DNA of 64,000 nt. It comes from Psychrobacter pasteurii (GTDB lineage Bacteria; Pseudomonadota; Gammaproteobacteria; Pseudomonadales; Moraxellaceae). The notes under the pieces are model-generated. The model was not told the origin of the DNA, ran no database searches, and saw only the letters and a list, made by a program, of their open reading frames with translations. Below, piece by piece: positions 37,212 through 47,106 of the stretch. The position numbers and the translations under genes were made by a program. Within the stretch, counting starts at the first letter, position 1, and each line of letters begins with the position of its first letter. The stretch covers positions 1 through 64,000 of the forward strand of contig NZ_FUGD01000087.1 of assembly GCF_900162815.1 (NCBI RefSeq), written 5' to 3'.

Positions 37212-37763
37212 ATGCTAAATAAGCACAAATCTCTTACTGCTGCTTTATTGTTATCTGGCTCGGCATTGGCTGTTACTCCAGCTTATGCCAAATCAGATAT
37301 TGAAACAGCAGGCGATATTATTGCAGTAACCATCCCTGCCATTGCCTATGGCTCCACTTACTATATGGATGATCCTGAAGGACGTCAGCAATTTTATAAG
37401 TCGTTTTCTACCAATGCGATAGCCACCTATGGCTTAAAAAAAGCGATTGATAAAGATCGTCCTGATCACAGTGATGATGACTCTTTTCCTTCAGGACATA
37501 CCTCAATTGCCTTTCAAGGGGCCAGCTTTATCCATAAGCGTTATGGCTTAGAGTACAGTATCCCTGCTTATGTCGGTGCGACATTTGTCGGCTATAGCCG
37601 TATAGAGGCGGACAAGCATCACACCTCTGATGTCTTAGCAGGGGCTGCACTTGGGGTAGCCAGTAGTATGTTTTTAACCAAGAGCTATCACAATGATGAG
37701 CTTGTTATTAGTGCTAATTTAGCTCCTGAATCTTATCAAGTGGCACTGCATTATCAGTTTTAG
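37212..37763 (+). CDS. Exported PAP2-family phosphatase
   Basis: 183 residues with a Sec signal peptide (cleavage likely after AYA). All three PAP2 motifs are present: KKAIDKDRP (K-x6-RP), PSGH in FPSGHTS and SRIEADKHHTSD (SR-x5-H-x3-D). Related enzymes remove phosphate from phosphatidylglycerophosphate, undecaprenyl pyrophosphate or lipid A. With no membrane helices beyond the signal it is a soluble or peripheral periplasmic form. Substrate unknown. Confidence 0.85.
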   Translation: MLNKHKSLTAALLLSGSALAVTPAYAKSDIETAGDIIAVTIPAIAYGSTYYMDDPEGRQQFYKSFSTNAIATYGLKKAIDKDRPDHSDDDSFPSGHTSIAFQGASFIHKRYGLEYSIPAYVGATFVGYSRIEADKHHTSDVLAGAALGVASSMFLTKSYHNDELVISANLAPESYQVALHYQF

Positions 37764-37826
37764 AGTTTAAGTTTTATTTTTACGGATTATTTCTAGTATT
37801 TCCTAGCCATTTAGGCAAGGGTTTTG

Positions 37827-37832
37827 TATAAT
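37827..37832 (+). promoter_or_regulatory. Promoter -10 of the carA leader
   Basis: A perfect TATAAT lies 18 bases before the leader hairpin. No good -35 is seen at 17 bases (TAGCCA region), so the promoter may depend on an activator or extended contacts. Confidence 0.5.
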
Positions 37833-37849
37833 ACGCAAAATCTGTACCT

Positions 37850-37942
37850 AAGCGAGTAGACATGACCCAGTTAGCAACACTCACTAAAGACCTTTACCTT
37901 AGTGATATTGTTGTTTTCTGTTATTGTCGTACTCGCTTTTTT
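37850..37942 (+). promoter_or_regulatory. Candidate transcription attenuator in the carA leader
   Basis: AAGCGAGTAGACA (37850-37862) pairs with TGTCGTACTCGCTT (37925-37938) with one bulged G, followed by a run of six T, as in an intrinsic terminator. A smaller stem CACTAA/TTAGTG sits in the loop. It lies between a TATAAT and carA, so it would end transcripts before the operon unless disrupted. The leader ORF begins within the 5' arm and passes through the 3' arm. Confidence 0.6.
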
Positions 37943-37957
37943 GTGGCTAAAATTTGA
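37862..37957 (+). CDS. Putative carA leader peptide of 31 codons
   Basis: ATG at 37862 to TGA at 37955. The peptide begins MTQLATLTKDLY and contains Cys-Tyr-Cys-Arg-Thr-Arg. The two Arg codons (37928-37930, 37934-37936) lie inside the 3' arm of the attenuator stem. Its ribosome site is weak and would be buried in the 5' arm. Expression is unproven. Confidence 0.35.
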   Translation: MTQLATLTKDLYLSDIVVFCYCRTRFFVAKI

Positions 37958-38043
37958 TAAAAAATCACTTTTTATAGTTCTCAATCGGTCGCAACTTTAA
38001 CCAATGTCAGGTCATGATAAACACGAATTTAAAGGGTAGGAAT

Positions 38044-39300
38044 ATGGGTATACACCAAGACACAACACAAAATAGCTTAAATGAAGTCGAGGCTATCTTA
38101 GCTTTAGCAGATGGCAGCATCTTCCGTGGCATCTCTATAGGTGCAGCAGGCAGTCGCGTCGGTGAGGTGGTGTTTAATACTTCAATGACAGGATATCAAG
38201 AAATCCTAACTGACCCCAGTTACACCAAACAGATCGTTACTCTAACCTACCCTCATATTGGTAATACTGGCACCAATACTGAAGATGGCGAGTCTGGCGA
38301 TATTAATCGCAAGCATCAGGTTTGGGCGGAAGGCCTAATCATCCGTGATATTACTATGACCACCTCAAACTTCCGTAGCTCTGAAAGCTTAGTAGATTAC
38401 CTAAAGCGTCATGAGACTGTGGCTATTGCTGAGGTTGACACTCGCAAACTAACCCGCATTCTTCGTGAAAAAGGGTCACAAAACGGCTGTATCTTCACCG
38501 CTTCAAATGGTGAAACCATTACCGATGCTGACATTGAGCAAGCCATTAAACTGGCTAATGAATTCTCTGGCCTTGAAGGTTTAGACCTAGCCAAAGAATC
38601 CTCAAGCCAAGACGGCTTTGTGTGGACTGAAGGGACTTGGGAGCTTGCAGACCGCGGCGTACACGGTGTTACTGAAAGTGAAACCGGTGGCTATTTCAAA
38701 AAGCTAGGTGAGCATATCGAACATAAATTCGATGTGGTGGCTTATGACTTTGGCGCAAAAACCAACATCTTACGTATGCTTGTAGATAGAGGCTGTAAAG
38801 TGACTGTGGTTCCTGCCCAAACTCCGGTAGCTGATGTTCTAGCCATGAATCCAGACGGTATCTTCTTATCAAATGGCCCTGGTGATCCTGCAGCTTGTGA
38901 CTACGCGATCGAAAACGTTCGTCATATCATTGAAGAAACCGATATTCCAACTTTCGGTATCTGCTTAGGCCACCAAATCATTGGCCTAGCCAGCGGTGCT
39001 AAAACTATGAAAATGAAAACTGGCCATCATGGTGCCAACCATCCTGTGCAAGACTTAGAAACCAAAGTGGTTATGATTACCAGTCAAAACCATGGCTTCG
39101 CTTTAGACGAAGACAGCTTGCCTGCGCATATTAAATCGACGCACCGCTCTTTATTCGATGGCACCAACCAAGGTATTGAGCTAACCAATAAGCCAGTATT
39201 TAGCTTCCAAGGACACCCAGAAGCCAGCCCAGGTCCTAACGAATCATCGTCTTTATTTGATAAATTTGCGACGATGATGGAACAAAACAAACAAGCTTAA
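38044..39300 (+). CDS. carA: Carbamoyl-phosphate synthase small subunit CarA
   Basis: CarA hydrolyses glutamine and channels ammonia to CarB for carbamoyl phosphate, needed for arginine and pyrimidines. The glutaminase nucleophile is the Cys in FGICLGHQ, with the partner His/Glu in [11 protein letters not shown]. The start at 38044 has AAAGGG at seven bases; an upstream ATG at 38014 lacks one. At 418 residues it is about 35 longer than the E. coli protein, through an N-terminal extension and a mid insert ([10 protein letters not shown] region). Followed by carB after 63 bp. Confidence 0.95.
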   Translation: MGIHQDTTQNSLNEVEAILALADGSIFRGISIGAAGSRVGEVVFNTSMTGYQEILTDPSYTKQIVTLTYPHIGNTGTNTEDGESGDINRKHQVWAEGLIIRDITMTTSNFRSSESLVDYLKRHETVAIAEVDTRKLTRILREKGSQNGCIFTASNGETITDADIEQAIKLANEFSGLEGLDLAKESSSQDGFVWTEGTWELADRGVHGVTESETGGYFKKLGEHIEHKFDVVAYDFGAKTNILRMLVDRGCKVTVVPAQTPVADVLAMNPDGIFLSNGPGDPAACDYAIENVRHIIEETDIPTFGICLGHQIIGLASGAKTMKMKTGHHGANHPVQDLETKVVMITSQNHGFALDEDSLPAHIKSTHRSLFDGTNQGIELTNKPVFSFQGHPEASPGPNESSSLFDKFATMMEQNKQA

Positions 39301-39363
39301 ACCGCCGTTTTAATCGGATTGCTAAAGAACTTACGCAGAACTAATTATATAAAAGAGAGACTT

Positions 39364-42300
39364 ATGCCAAAACGTACCGATATCAAAAGCATTCTAATCA
39401 TTGGCGCAGGCCCAATCGTCATTGGCCAGGCTTGTGAGTTTGATTACTCTGGCGCTCAAGCATGTAAAGCTCTTCGTGAAGAGGGCTATCGAGTTATCCT
39501 AGTTAACTCAAACCCAGCGACCATCATGACTGACCCAGTTATGGCGGATGCTACCTACATCGAGCCAATCACCTGGCAAACTGTTGAACGTATCATCGAT
39601 AAAGAGCGCCCAGATGCTATCCTACCTACCATGGGTGGTCAGACGGCGCTTAACTGTGCACTAGATTTAGACAAGCACGGTGTACTAACGAAGTACAATG
39701 TTGAGCTAATTGGTGCCACCAAAGACGCTATCGAGATGGCCGAAGACCGTGACTTATTTGACCAAGCAATGAAGCGTATTGGTCTAGAATGTCCTCGCGC
39801 TGAAATTGCAGAGACCATGGAACAAGCCTTTGAAATTCAAGCCAAGCTTGGTTTCCCTTGTATTATCCGTCCTTCTTTCACCATGGGTGGTTCAGGCGGT
39901 GGTATCGCTTACAACCGTGATGAATTTATCGAAATCTGTGAGCGCGGCTTTGACCTATCCCCTACTCACCAGCTATTAATTGACGAATCGTTGATCGGCT
40001 GGAAAGAGTATGAGATGGAAGTGGTACGTGACAAAAACGACAACTGTATCATCATCTGCTCTATTGAAAACTTTGACCCTATGGGCGTGCACACGGGCGA
40101 CTCAATCACAGTAGCACCAGCACAGACGCTTACTGATAAAGAATACCAAATCATGCGTAACGCTTCATTGGCAGTACTACGCGAGATTGGTGTTGAAACT
40201 GGTGGGTCAAACGTACAGTTTGGTGTTAACCCAAAAACAGGTCGCATGGTTGTCATCGAGATGAACCCTCGCGTATCTCGCTCTTCTGCACTGGCCTCTA
40301 AAGCAACCGGTTTCCCTATTGCCAAAATCGCTGCTAAATTAGCGGTAGGTTACACCTTAGATGAGCTTCAAAACGACATCACTGGCGGTCAAACACCAGC
40401 CAGCTTCGAACCTTCAATCGACTATGTTGTGACCAAGATTCCTCGCTTTAACTTTGAAAAATTCCCACAAGCAGACAACATCCTATCTACCCAGATGAAA
40501 TCTGTGGGTGAAGTCATGGCCATTGGTCGTAACTTCCAAGAGTCTATGCACAAAGCCCTACGTGGCTTAGAAACCGGTGCTGACGGCTTTGACGAGCAGA
40601 TCGACTTTGCTGCTCTAAAAGCAGGAAAAATCAGCGAAGATAAAGTTAAATCTGAAATCAAACAACGTCTAACCGTTCCTACTCCTGAGCGTATTTTCTA
40701 TATCGCAGACGCTTTCCGCCTAGGCTTTAGCGTAGAAGATGTATTTGGCTTTACCAACATTGATCCTTGGTTCTTGGTTCAAATTGAAGATATCGTTAAA
40801 ACTGAAGCACAAGTTAAGCAGCTAGGATTTGGCGGCTTAACAGCCAAAAACTTACGCAAACTTAAGCGTAAAGGTCTATCTGACTTACGTTTGGCCAAAC
40901 TTCTTGGGGTATCACAAAAGCAGCTTCGTAAAAAGCGTTGGGACTTAGAAGTATTCCCAGTTTATAAGCGTGTAGATACTTGTGCCGCTGAATTTGCTAC
41001 CTCAACCGCTTACATGTACTCAACTTACGATGAAGAGTGTGAAGCGAACCCAACCGATAACAAAAAAATCATGGTTATCGGTGGCGGTCCAAACCGTATT
41101 GGTCAAGGTATCGAGTTTGATTACTGCTGTGTACACGCAGCATTGGCCATGCGTGAAGACGGTTACGAGACCATCATGGTTAACTGTAACCCTGAAACTG
41201 TATCAACCGACTATGATACCTCTGACCGCTTATACTTCGAATCTATCACCCTAGAAGACGTGTTAGAAATCGTACGTATCGAGAAGCCAGAAGGCGTTAT
41301 CGTTCAATTCGGTGGTCAGACGCCGCTAAAACTTGCTCGTGCTCTAGAAGCAGCTGGCGTTAACATCATTGGTACTTCACCTGACGCTATCGACCGCGCA
41401 GAAGACCGTGAGCGTTTCCAGCACATGATTCATCAATTAAACCTAATTCAGCCCCCTAACGCTTTAGCTACTAGCCTAGAAGACGGTCTGGTTAAAGCCA
41501 AAGATGTGGGCTACCCACTGGTTGTCCGTCCTTCTTATGTACTGGGCGGCCGTGCTATGGAAATTGTCTACAACGAAGAAGAGTTAAAGCACTATCTTCG
41601 CACTGCCGTACAAGCCTCAAACGAAGCGCCTGTATTACTTGACCGCTTCTTAGATGACGCTGTTGAAGTAGACGTGGACTGTGTGAGCGACGGCAATGAA
41701 GTGGTTATCGGCGGTATTATGCAGCACATCGAACAAGCCGGTGTTCACTCAGGTGACTCAGCGTGTTCACTACCTCCTTATTCACTGTCTGATGAGATCT
41801 GTGATGAGATGCGTGCTCAAACTATCGCTATGGCCAAAGAGCTTGGCGTAGTGGGCTTGATGAACGTTCAGTTTGCAGTAAAAGATGGCACGGTATATAT
41901 CTTGGAAGTGAACCCACGTGCAGCGCGTACTGTACCATTCGTCTCTAAGTGCATCGGTACCTCGCTAGCACAGGTTGCTGCCCGTTGTATGGCGGGTCAA
42001 TCTTTAGAGAGCCAACAGTTCACTAAAGAAATCAAGCCAGCATTCTATGCGGTGAAAGAGTCAGTATTCCCATTTGCTAAATTCCCAGGGGTTGACCCAA
42101 TTCTAAGCCCAGAGATGAAGTCTACTGGTGAAGTTATGGGTGTCGGTAAGACCTTTGGCGAAGCTTTCTACAAGAGCATCATCGGTACTAACGAGCGCCT
42201 ACCTGGTCTGCCAGAAGAAGGTGAAAACAAAACTGTATTCATCTCAGTACGTGACAGTGATAAGCCAGGCATCGCTGCCGTTGCTCAGCAGTTAATCGAC

Positions 42301-42642
42301 TATGGCTTTAACCTTGTCGCTACCGCGGGTACAGAGCAGTATCTCACTGAGCAAGGTATTGCGTGTAAGCGTATCAATAAAGTTACTGAAGGCCGTCCTC
42401 ATGTGGTAGATGCCTTGAAAAATGGCGAAATTGACCTTATTATCAATACCACAGAAGGTAAACAAGCACAGGAAGACTCTTTCTCAATCCGTCGTAATGC
42501 CTTACAAAGCAAGGTATTCTATGTCACTACTTTAGGGGCGGCAGAAGCGGTTTGTAAGTCTTACGCTATTAAACTACCTTTTGAAGTTTATAAGTTACAA
42601 ACCTTACATGAGCAGGCTCAAGTAGCTGCGAATAAAGGCTAA
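39364..42642 (+). CDS. carB: Carbamoyl-phosphate synthase large subunit CarB
   Basis: CarB makes carbamoyl phosphate from ammonia, bicarbonate and two ATP. The duplicated ATP-grasp halves both show [12 protein letters not shown] / [11 protein letters not shown] and [11 protein letters not shown] / [12 protein letters not shown]. The C-terminal MGS-like regulatory domain follows from about residue 950. 1092 residues, slightly longer than usual. The start at 39364 ([11 protein letters not shown]) follows AGAGAG. Second gene of carAB. Confidence 0.97.
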   Translation: MPKRTDIKSILIIGAGPIVIGQACEFDYSGAQACKALREEGYRVILVNSNPATIMTDPVMADATYIEPITWQTVERIIDKERPDAILPTMGGQTALNCALDLDKHGVLTKYNVELIGATKDAIEMAEDRDLFDQAMKRIGLECPRAEIAETMEQAFEIQAKLGFPCIIRPSFTMGGSGGGIAYNRDEFIEICERGFDLSPTHQLLIDESLIGWKEYEMEVVRDKNDNCIIICSIENFDPMGVHTGDSITVAPAQTLTDKEYQIMRNASLAVLREIGVETGGSNVQFGVNPKTGRMVVIEMNPRVSRSSALASKATGFPIAKIAAKLAVGYTLDELQNDITGGQTPASFEPSIDYVVTKIPRFNFEKFPQADNILSTQMKSVGEVMAIGRNFQESMHKALRGLETGADGFDEQIDFAALKAGKISEDKVKSEIKQRLTVPTPERIFYIADAFRLGFSVEDVFGFTNIDPWFLVQIEDIVKTEAQVKQLGFGGLTAKNLRKLKRKGLSDLRLAKLLGVSQKQLRKKRWDLEVFPVYKRVDTCAAEFATSTAYMYSTYDEECEANPTDNKKIMVIGGGPNRIGQGIEFDYCCVHAALAMREDGYETIMVNCNPETVSTDYDTSDRLYFESITLEDVLEIVRIEKPEGVIVQFGGQTPLKLARALEAAGVNIIGTSPDAIDRAEDRERFQHMIHQLNLIQPPNALATSLEDGLVKAKDVGYPLVVRPSYVLGGRAMEIVYNEEELKHYLRTAVQASNEAPVLLDRFLDDAVEVDVDCVSDGNEVVIGGIMQHIEQAGVHSGDSACSLPPYSLSDEICDEMRAQTIAMAKELGVVGLMNVQFAVKDGTVYILEVNPRAARTVPFVSKCIGTSLAQVAARCMAGQSLESQQFTKEIKPAFYAVKESVFPFAKFPGVDPILSPEMKSTGEVMGVGKTFGEAFYKSIIGTNERLPGLPEEGENKTVFISVRDSDKPGIAAVAQQLIDYGFNLVATAGTEQYLTEQGIACKRINKVTEGRPHVVDALKNGEIDLIINTTEGKQAQEDSFSIRRNALQSKVFYVTTLGAAEAVCKSYAIKLPFEVYKLQTLHEQAQVAANKG

Positions 42643-42760
42643 TAGAAAGCTAAGTAACAAAAATTAGCGATACAGTCTTAACGAAACGCTTATAATGGTC
42701 TAATATTTTAAGTAAGTTCAGCTTGTACTCGTTAATTTATATCCCCTTATTTCTTTATCA

Positions 42761-42815
42761 ATTGCTAATCGAAGGCTTCGGTTAGCAATTTTTGTTATAA
42801 GCCATTGGCTTTTTT
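42761..42815 (+). terminator. Terminator pair behind carB
   Basis: ATTGCTAA-t-CGAAG/CTTCG-g-TTAGCAAT (42761-42789) forms a tight stem followed by TTTTTG. A second hairpin AAGCC-ATT-GGCTT with a T run follows at 42799-42815. Both lie 120-170 bases past the carB stop. Confidence 0.8.
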
Positions 42816-42834
42816 GAGCCAGTAATGAAAAAAC

Positions 42835-42862
42835 TTTGTAGCAAGGTTTTGCCTTCTACAAA
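42835..42862. repeat. Inverted repeat in the carB-greA gap
   Basis: TTTGTAG and CTACAAA enclose AAGG/CCTT, giving an 11-bp interrupted stem. It lies between the carB terminators and the greA leader hairpin and may be a terminator in the minus direction or a regulatory site. Confidence 0.45.
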
Positions 42863-42890
42863 ATAAAACGTATCCAAAATTATGCACTTA

Positions 42891-42926
42891 CAGCACCCTT
42901 GATCGAGGGTGTTGAGGTGTTTTTTT
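42891..42926 (+). promoter_or_regulatory. Hairpin and T run in the greA leader
   Basis: CAGCACCCT pairs with AGGGTGTTG (one G-U, 6-nt loop), then AGGTG and seven T follow, 40-75 bases before the greA start. It may be a leader terminator producing a short RNA, as is known for the greA leader (GraL) of E. coli, or the real end of an upstream RNA. Confidence 0.45.
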
Positions 42927-42966
42927 ATTTATTTGTTCATCTATTTATGTATATGAGGAAGATGAT

Positions 42967-43443
42967 ATGCAACGTTACCCTATGACTCCGCAAGGACATG
43001 CTGCGTTAGAGGCAGAACTTAAGCAACTTAAGACTGTAGATCGTCCCCGTATTACTGCGGCAATTGCTGAAGCTCGTGAACATGGCGACCTAAAAGAAAA
43101 TGCTGAGTATCACGCAGCTCGCGAACAGCAAGGCTTTTGTGAAGCTCGCATCCGTGATATCGAAGCCAAGCTATCAGGCGCTCAAGTAATTGACCCTGCG
43201 ACATTACCTCGTGAAGGCCGTGTGGTTTTCGGAGTTACTGTGGTAATTGAAAACTTAGATACGGAAGAAGAAAAACGCTATCAAATCGTTGGTGATGATG
43301 AAGCGGATTTCAAAAACAACAAAATCTCTGTTAACTCTCCTATTGCCCGTGGTTTAATTGGCAAATCAGAAGGCGATGAAGCACGCATCGAAACCCCAAG
43401 TGGTTTGGTTGAGTTTGAAATTATCGAAGTAATTTATGAATAA
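42967..43443 (+). CDS. greA: Transcription elongation factor GreA
   Basis: GreA enters the RNA polymerase secondary channel and stimulates cleavage of backtracked RNA. The 158 residues match the family: an N-terminal coiled coil with the tip motif [13 protein letters not shown] carrying the catalytic acidic pair, and a C-terminal FKBP-like domain ending [23 protein letters not shown] (read in overlapping parts). GAGGA stands upstream of the ATG. Confidence 0.96.
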   Translation: MQRYPMTPQGHAALEAELKQLKTVDRPRITAAIAEAREHGDLKENAEYHAAREQQGFCEARIRDIEAKLSGAQVIDPATLPREGRVVFGVTVVIENLDTEEEKRYQIVGDDEADFKNNKISVNSPIARGLIGKSEGDEARIETPSGLVEFEIIEVIYE

Positions 43444-43483
43444 TCACTAAAACTTAACAATTATTTATAGCCCTCGTCTAATC

Positions 43484-43555
43484 CGCTAGAGTTCAATGTT
43501 TACGCCCTTTGTAAGCCGTTATTAACAAATAATCGCCCAAAATTGAACTCTAGCG
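43484..43555. repeat. Perfect 14-bp inverted repeat with 44-nt centre
   Basis: CGCTAGAGTTCAAT (43484-43497) is exactly repeated in reverse complement as ATTGAACTCTAGCG (43542-43555). It starts 40 bases past the greA stop in a 361-bp gap that is otherwise empty. No T run follows. It may be a small structured RNA, a MITE-like remnant or an operator pair. Confidence 0.85.
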
Positions 43556-43804
43556 TCACTTGCATAATCGCATTGCTTAATGTTAATTTACAAAACGACT
43601 ACATTGGCAAATCAAATTGTGACACTTCATGTGTATCTTTAGCACTTACGGTTTTACAGCCCGTGTTAATAATTTATACAGATATTTATTACTTCCATTA
43701 CTTTGTTAATTAAGTTTTTAATTACGTATTATTTAAATAGTAAATGCATAATCTTTTGAATCCTGTTAAATTATACCCATTAGATTTATGCTTACGAGGC
43801 AATT

Positions 43805-44404
43805 ATGAAGAAATTCTCATCAGCTTTATGTGCATTAGCTTGCATGGTAGGAGCTAGTAACTTAGCTCAAGCTACTGAATCAAAGCAAACTATTAGCGTC
43901 AAAAGCCCAAGCGATATCGACAGCGTCCTCAACGAGTTAGCACGTAAACAAAATCAACCCACCTCGTTACTTCAAACTTCTTTTGAGCCATCAACACTTT
44001 CTACAAACAGCTCATTGATTAGTAACAGAGGATCTAGCAAAGCCAATCAAGGTGATGAGGATGTTCTATCTCATTTAACTTTAGTGGCCTCAAATGCAGT
44101 AAATAAATTCAAACAAAGTGGTCGTGCCTCTTGGTACGGTGGTAAGTTCCATGGCAGAAAAACTGCCAGCGGTGAACGCTTTGATATGAACTCTTTAACC
44201 GCAGCTCACCCTTCTCTTCCTTTTAACACCTACCTCAAAGTAACCAACAAAGGTAATGGTAAAAGCGTTGTAGTAAAAGTGAATGACCGTGGTCCTTTCC
44301 ATGGTAACCGCGTATTAGACTTATCTTACGCCGCTGCCAAACAAATCGGTTTAGTTAGCCGTGGTATTGCTAACGTAACTATTGAAAGAGTGGGTTCGCC
44401 TTAA
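43805..44404 (+). CDS. rlpA: RlpA-like double-psi beta-barrel protein
   Basis: 199 residues with a signal peptide (cleavage after AQA). The C-terminal DPBB domain shows GRASWYGGKFHGRKTASGE and VNDRGPFHGNRVLDLS; the Glu of SGERF and the Asp of NDRGP correspond to the active-site pair of RlpA lytic transglycosylases acting on peptidoglycan lacking stem peptides. No lipobox and no SPOR domain, so it differs from septal RlpA. The region between, residues 28-100, is Ser/Asn-rich linker. Confidence 0.82.
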   Translation: MKKFSSALCALACMVGASNLAQATESKQTISVKSPSDIDSVLNELARKQNQPTSLLQTSFEPSTLSTNSSLISNRGSSKANQGDEDVLSHLTLVASNAVNKFKQSGRASWYGGKFHGRKTASGERFDMNSLTAAHPSLPFNTYLKVTNKGNGKSVVVKVNDRGPFHGNRVLDLSYAAAKQIGLVSRGIANVTIERVGSP

Positions 44405-44473
44405 TTGCCCCTACCCTCTAAATATCCTGCCTACTCATTTAATTGATCCCAATTAAGTGAGTACGGAATAAGA

Positions 44474-44498
44474 AAGATCTGCCTTGCAGGTCTTTTTT
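44474..44498 (+). terminator. Intrinsic terminator of the rlpA-like gene
   Basis: AAAGATCTGC pairs with GCAGGTCTTT (one T-G) with a 3-nt loop, followed by a T run, 70 bases past the stop. Confidence 0.8.
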
Positions 44499-44572
44499 TG
44501 GTTTTATGCCTTCAACTTGTGATTATCCAGCAAGTTAGTTATGATGTTTTATCAAATATAATTAACGTTATT

Positions 44573-44645
44573 CACAGGGGCGCCTTATGGCTGAGATGCA
44601 CCCTTTGAACCTGATCCAGATCATACTGGCGTAGGGAGTGTATAG
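44573..44645 (+). ncRNA. TPP riboswitch (THI element)
   Basis: The conserved THI-box sequences are present in order: CAGGGGCGCC, GGCTGAGATGCACCC, GAACCTGATCCAGATC and a final CTGGCGTAGGGAG. It precedes thiM by about 85 bases, so it controls thiM-thiE-thiD in response to thiamine pyrophosphate. Confidence 0.95.
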
Positions 44646-44730
44646 CAGTTGCAGTAGCCAAGCCCTTTTTTCAAACCTCTACTGTTTTGCTGTGTGTTTC
44701 TAACGCCCTCTTTATCCATATGGAGGGAAT

Positions 44731-45552
44731 ATGCAACCCAAAATTATTCATCACTGTTTTACTACCTTCAAAGACACCTCTCCTTTGGTACATAACATTA
44801 CCAATGATGTGGCCAATAACACGGTAGCCAACGTCCTACTTGCTGCAGGTGCTTCTCCTGCCATGGTTCATGATATTAAAGAAGCACCCGAGTTTGTTAC
44901 TCTAGCCCAAGCCCTATCTATAAATATTGGCACATTAACCCAAACTACCTTACAAAGCATGCTGGCCACAGCTGAAGTGGCTCATAGTCAAAATATCCCG
45001 TGGATACTTGACCCTGTTGCTGTGGGCGCAACTTCCTTTCGGCAGCAAGCTTGTACTGAGCTTTTAAAGTTTAAACCGGATGTTATTCGTGGCAATGCTT
45101 CTGAAATCTTGGCATTGGCGGGAATGAGTAGCCGCACCAAAGGCACAGACAGTGGCGATAGCGTAGAGGGAGCCAAAGAAGCTGCCCAACAACTGACTCA
45201 ATATGCAAAAGTGGTGGTAGTGACTGGCGCTATAGACTGGGTCACTGATGGCACTCAAGGCTATGCCGTTGACCATGGTCACCCGATGATGACTCAAGTG
45301 ACCGCCATAGGGTGTGCATTGACAGCGTTAATAGGTGGCTTTATCGGTGCTAATACATCAAAGACAGAAGAGGCTAACAGTGACTCACTTCTAAACGCAG
45401 CGACTACGGCCCTAGCCTACTATGCCCAAGCTGGCGAAATAGCCGCACAACAAGCCAAGGGGCCAGGTAACTTTTATGTTCATTTTTTAGATGCTTTATA
45501 TAACCTAGAAGCCCAAACCCTAATCGATAATTTAAGAGTAACCTCATCATGA
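44731..45552 (+). CDS. thiM: Hydroxyethylthiazole kinase ThiM
   Basis: ThiM phosphorylates 4-methyl-5-hydroxyethylthiazole, a salvage step of thiamine synthesis. Recognisable are PLVHNITNDVANNTVAN, ILDPVAVGAT, GNASEILAL and the catalytic-site TAIGCALTALIGG. 273 residues. First gene behind the TPP riboswitch; it overlaps thiE by four bases. Confidence 0.95.
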   Translation: MQPKIIHHCFTTFKDTSPLVHNITNDVANNTVANVLLAAGASPAMVHDIKEAPEFVTLAQALSINIGTLTQTTLQSMLATAEVAHSQNIPWILDPVAVGATSFRQQACTELLKFKPDVIRGNASEILALAGMSSRTKGTDSGDSVEGAKEAAQQLTQYAKVVVVTGAIDWVTDGTQGYAVDHGHPMMTQVTAIGCALTALIGGFIGANTSKTEEANSDSLLNAATTALAYYAQAGEIAAQQAKGPGNFYVHFLDALYNLEAQTLIDNLRVTSS

Positions 45553-46238
45553 CCAGCCAATCAGATGTTTCCTTAACTAATTCAAGTAATTTGAGTGTGA
45601 AAAATGGCTCAGCCCTAAAGCTATATTTGGTGACAGATAGCCTAATGTGTCAAAAGCTAGGCCTAGTACAAACCGTGTGTGAGGCAATTGAAGGTGGCGT
45701 AAGTTTTGTGCAACTGCGGGACAAAAAAGCAGACGATGATGAGCTTTATCAAATTGCCTGTGAGCTAAAAGAAGCCATCGCGGGCCGTGTTCCCTTAGTT
45801 ATCAACGATAAGGTGCATATTGCCAAAAAAGCCAAACTTGATGGCGCTCATATTGGTCAAGGTGACCTTAGTGTTACTGAGGCTAGACACATACTGGGTC
45901 CTGACGCTTGGCTAGGTTTATCTATCAATACCTTATCCCAGTTGCAGCATGCCCATAACAACCACCTAGATCAGCTGAACTACTTTGGTTTAGGGCCAGT
46001 ATTTGCCACTCATACTAAGCCCGATCATGCCAGCCCTCTGGGTTTATCGGGACTAGATGATTTAGCAAAAGCAAGTCTATTGCCTACGGTTGCCATCGGT
46101 GGCATTCAGTTAGACAATGCCCGTCAAGTTTATCAAACTCACTGTGATGGCATCGCGGTAGTATCCGCTATTTGTGCTGCCGACGACCCTAAAATTGCAG
46201 CACAAGACCTATTACAACAACACGTTTTGGCTCAATAG
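45549..46238 (+). CDS. thiE: Thiamine-phosphate synthase ThiE
   Basis: ThiE joins hydroxymethylpyrimidine pyrophosphate and thiazole phosphate to thiamine phosphate. TIM-barrel motifs are VQLRDKKADDDE, VINDKVHIAKKAKLDGAHIGQGD and GLGPVFATHTKPDH. A hydrophilic N-terminal extension of about 20 residues is present. It is coupled to thiM by an ATGA overlap. Confidence 0.95.
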   Translation: MTSQSDVSLTNSSNLSVKNGSALKLYLVTDSLMCQKLGLVQTVCEAIEGGVSFVQLRDKKADDDELYQIACELKEAIAGRVPLVINDKVHIAKKAKLDGAHIGQGDLSVTEARHILGPDAWLGLSINTLSQLQHAHNNHLDQLNYFGLGPVFATHTKPDHASPLGLSGLDDLAKASLLPTVAIGGIQLDNARQVYQTHCDGIAVVSAICAADDPKIAAQDLLQQHVLAQ

Positions 46239-46307
46239 CCTATAAAAACTATTCACTCGTTTAGAAAAACAATCTAGCCTATAAAATAATAAGGACGGAG
46301 AGTAAAG

Positions 46308-47096
46308 ATGATTACCAATACACTGACAATCGCGGGTACAGACTGCACCGGTGGCGCTGGGATTCAGGCGGATATCAAAGCCATTAGCGCCAATGGCAGC
46401 TACGCCATGAGTATTATTACCGCTGTTGTGGCTCAAAATACCCAAGGTGTACAAAAGATACAAATGATGCCGCTTGAGATGATCCGATCCCAAATTGATT
46501 CAGTCTTCTCAGACGTACAGGTAGACGCTGTCAAAATAGGCATGCTGGGTAACGCAGAGGTCATTGAGTGCGTGGCTGAGGCTTTAGCTAAGTACAAGCC
46601 TAGCAAGGTCGTATTAGACCCGGTTATGGTGGCTAAAAGTGGCGATAGATTACTAGATGGTGATTCAGTGGCCGCTTTAAGAGATGTCTTACTGCCGCAA
46701 GTGGGCCTTATCACCCCCAACCTTCCTGAAGCCGCTGACTTATTAGGTGTTGCTGAAGCCACCAATCGGGAACAGATGATTGAACAGGCTCAGCGCCTAC
46801 AAGTGCCTACCTTCTTAAAAGGAGGCCATCTATCTGGTAGTGAACAGTCTCCTGACTTGCTATCTGCTGAAGGTGAGCTGCACTGGTTTGAAGGAGAGCG
46901 CATCGCCACTAAGAATAGCCATGGTACAGGCTGTACCTTATCTGCTGCGATTGCTACTTTTTGGGGTCAAGGTGACAGCTTACAAACCGCTTGTGACAAA
47001 GCCAAGCAGTATCTGACGGGTGCTTTAAGTAAAGCCGACACCTTAAATGTGGGCCAAGGCCATGGCCCAGTGCATCACTTTTATAAACACTATTAA
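46308..47096 (+). CDS. thiD: Hydroxymethylpyrimidine kinase ThiD
   Basis: ThiD phosphorylates hydroxymethylpyrimidine twice. The family opening TIAGTDCTGGAGIQAD, VLDPVMVAKSG and the anion hole NSHGTGCTLSAAIA are visible. 262 residues. Last gene of the thi operon; it converges on radA with only 10 bp between stops. No thiC or thiG is here, so the operon is salvage-centred. Confidence 0.95.
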   Translation: MITNTLTIAGTDCTGGAGIQADIKAISANGSYAMSIITAVVAQNTQGVQKIQMMPLEMIRSQIDSVFSDVQVDAVKIGMLGNAEVIECVAEALAKYKPSKVVLDPVMVAKSGDRLLDGDSVAALRDVLLPQVGLITPNLPEAADLLGVAEATNREQMIEQAQRLQVPTFLKGGHLSGSEQSPDLLSAEGELHWFEGERIATKNSHGTGCTLSAAIATFWGQGDSLQTACDKAKQYLTGALSKADTLNVGQGHGPVHHFYKHY

Positions 47097-47106
47097 TATA
47101 AACCCA

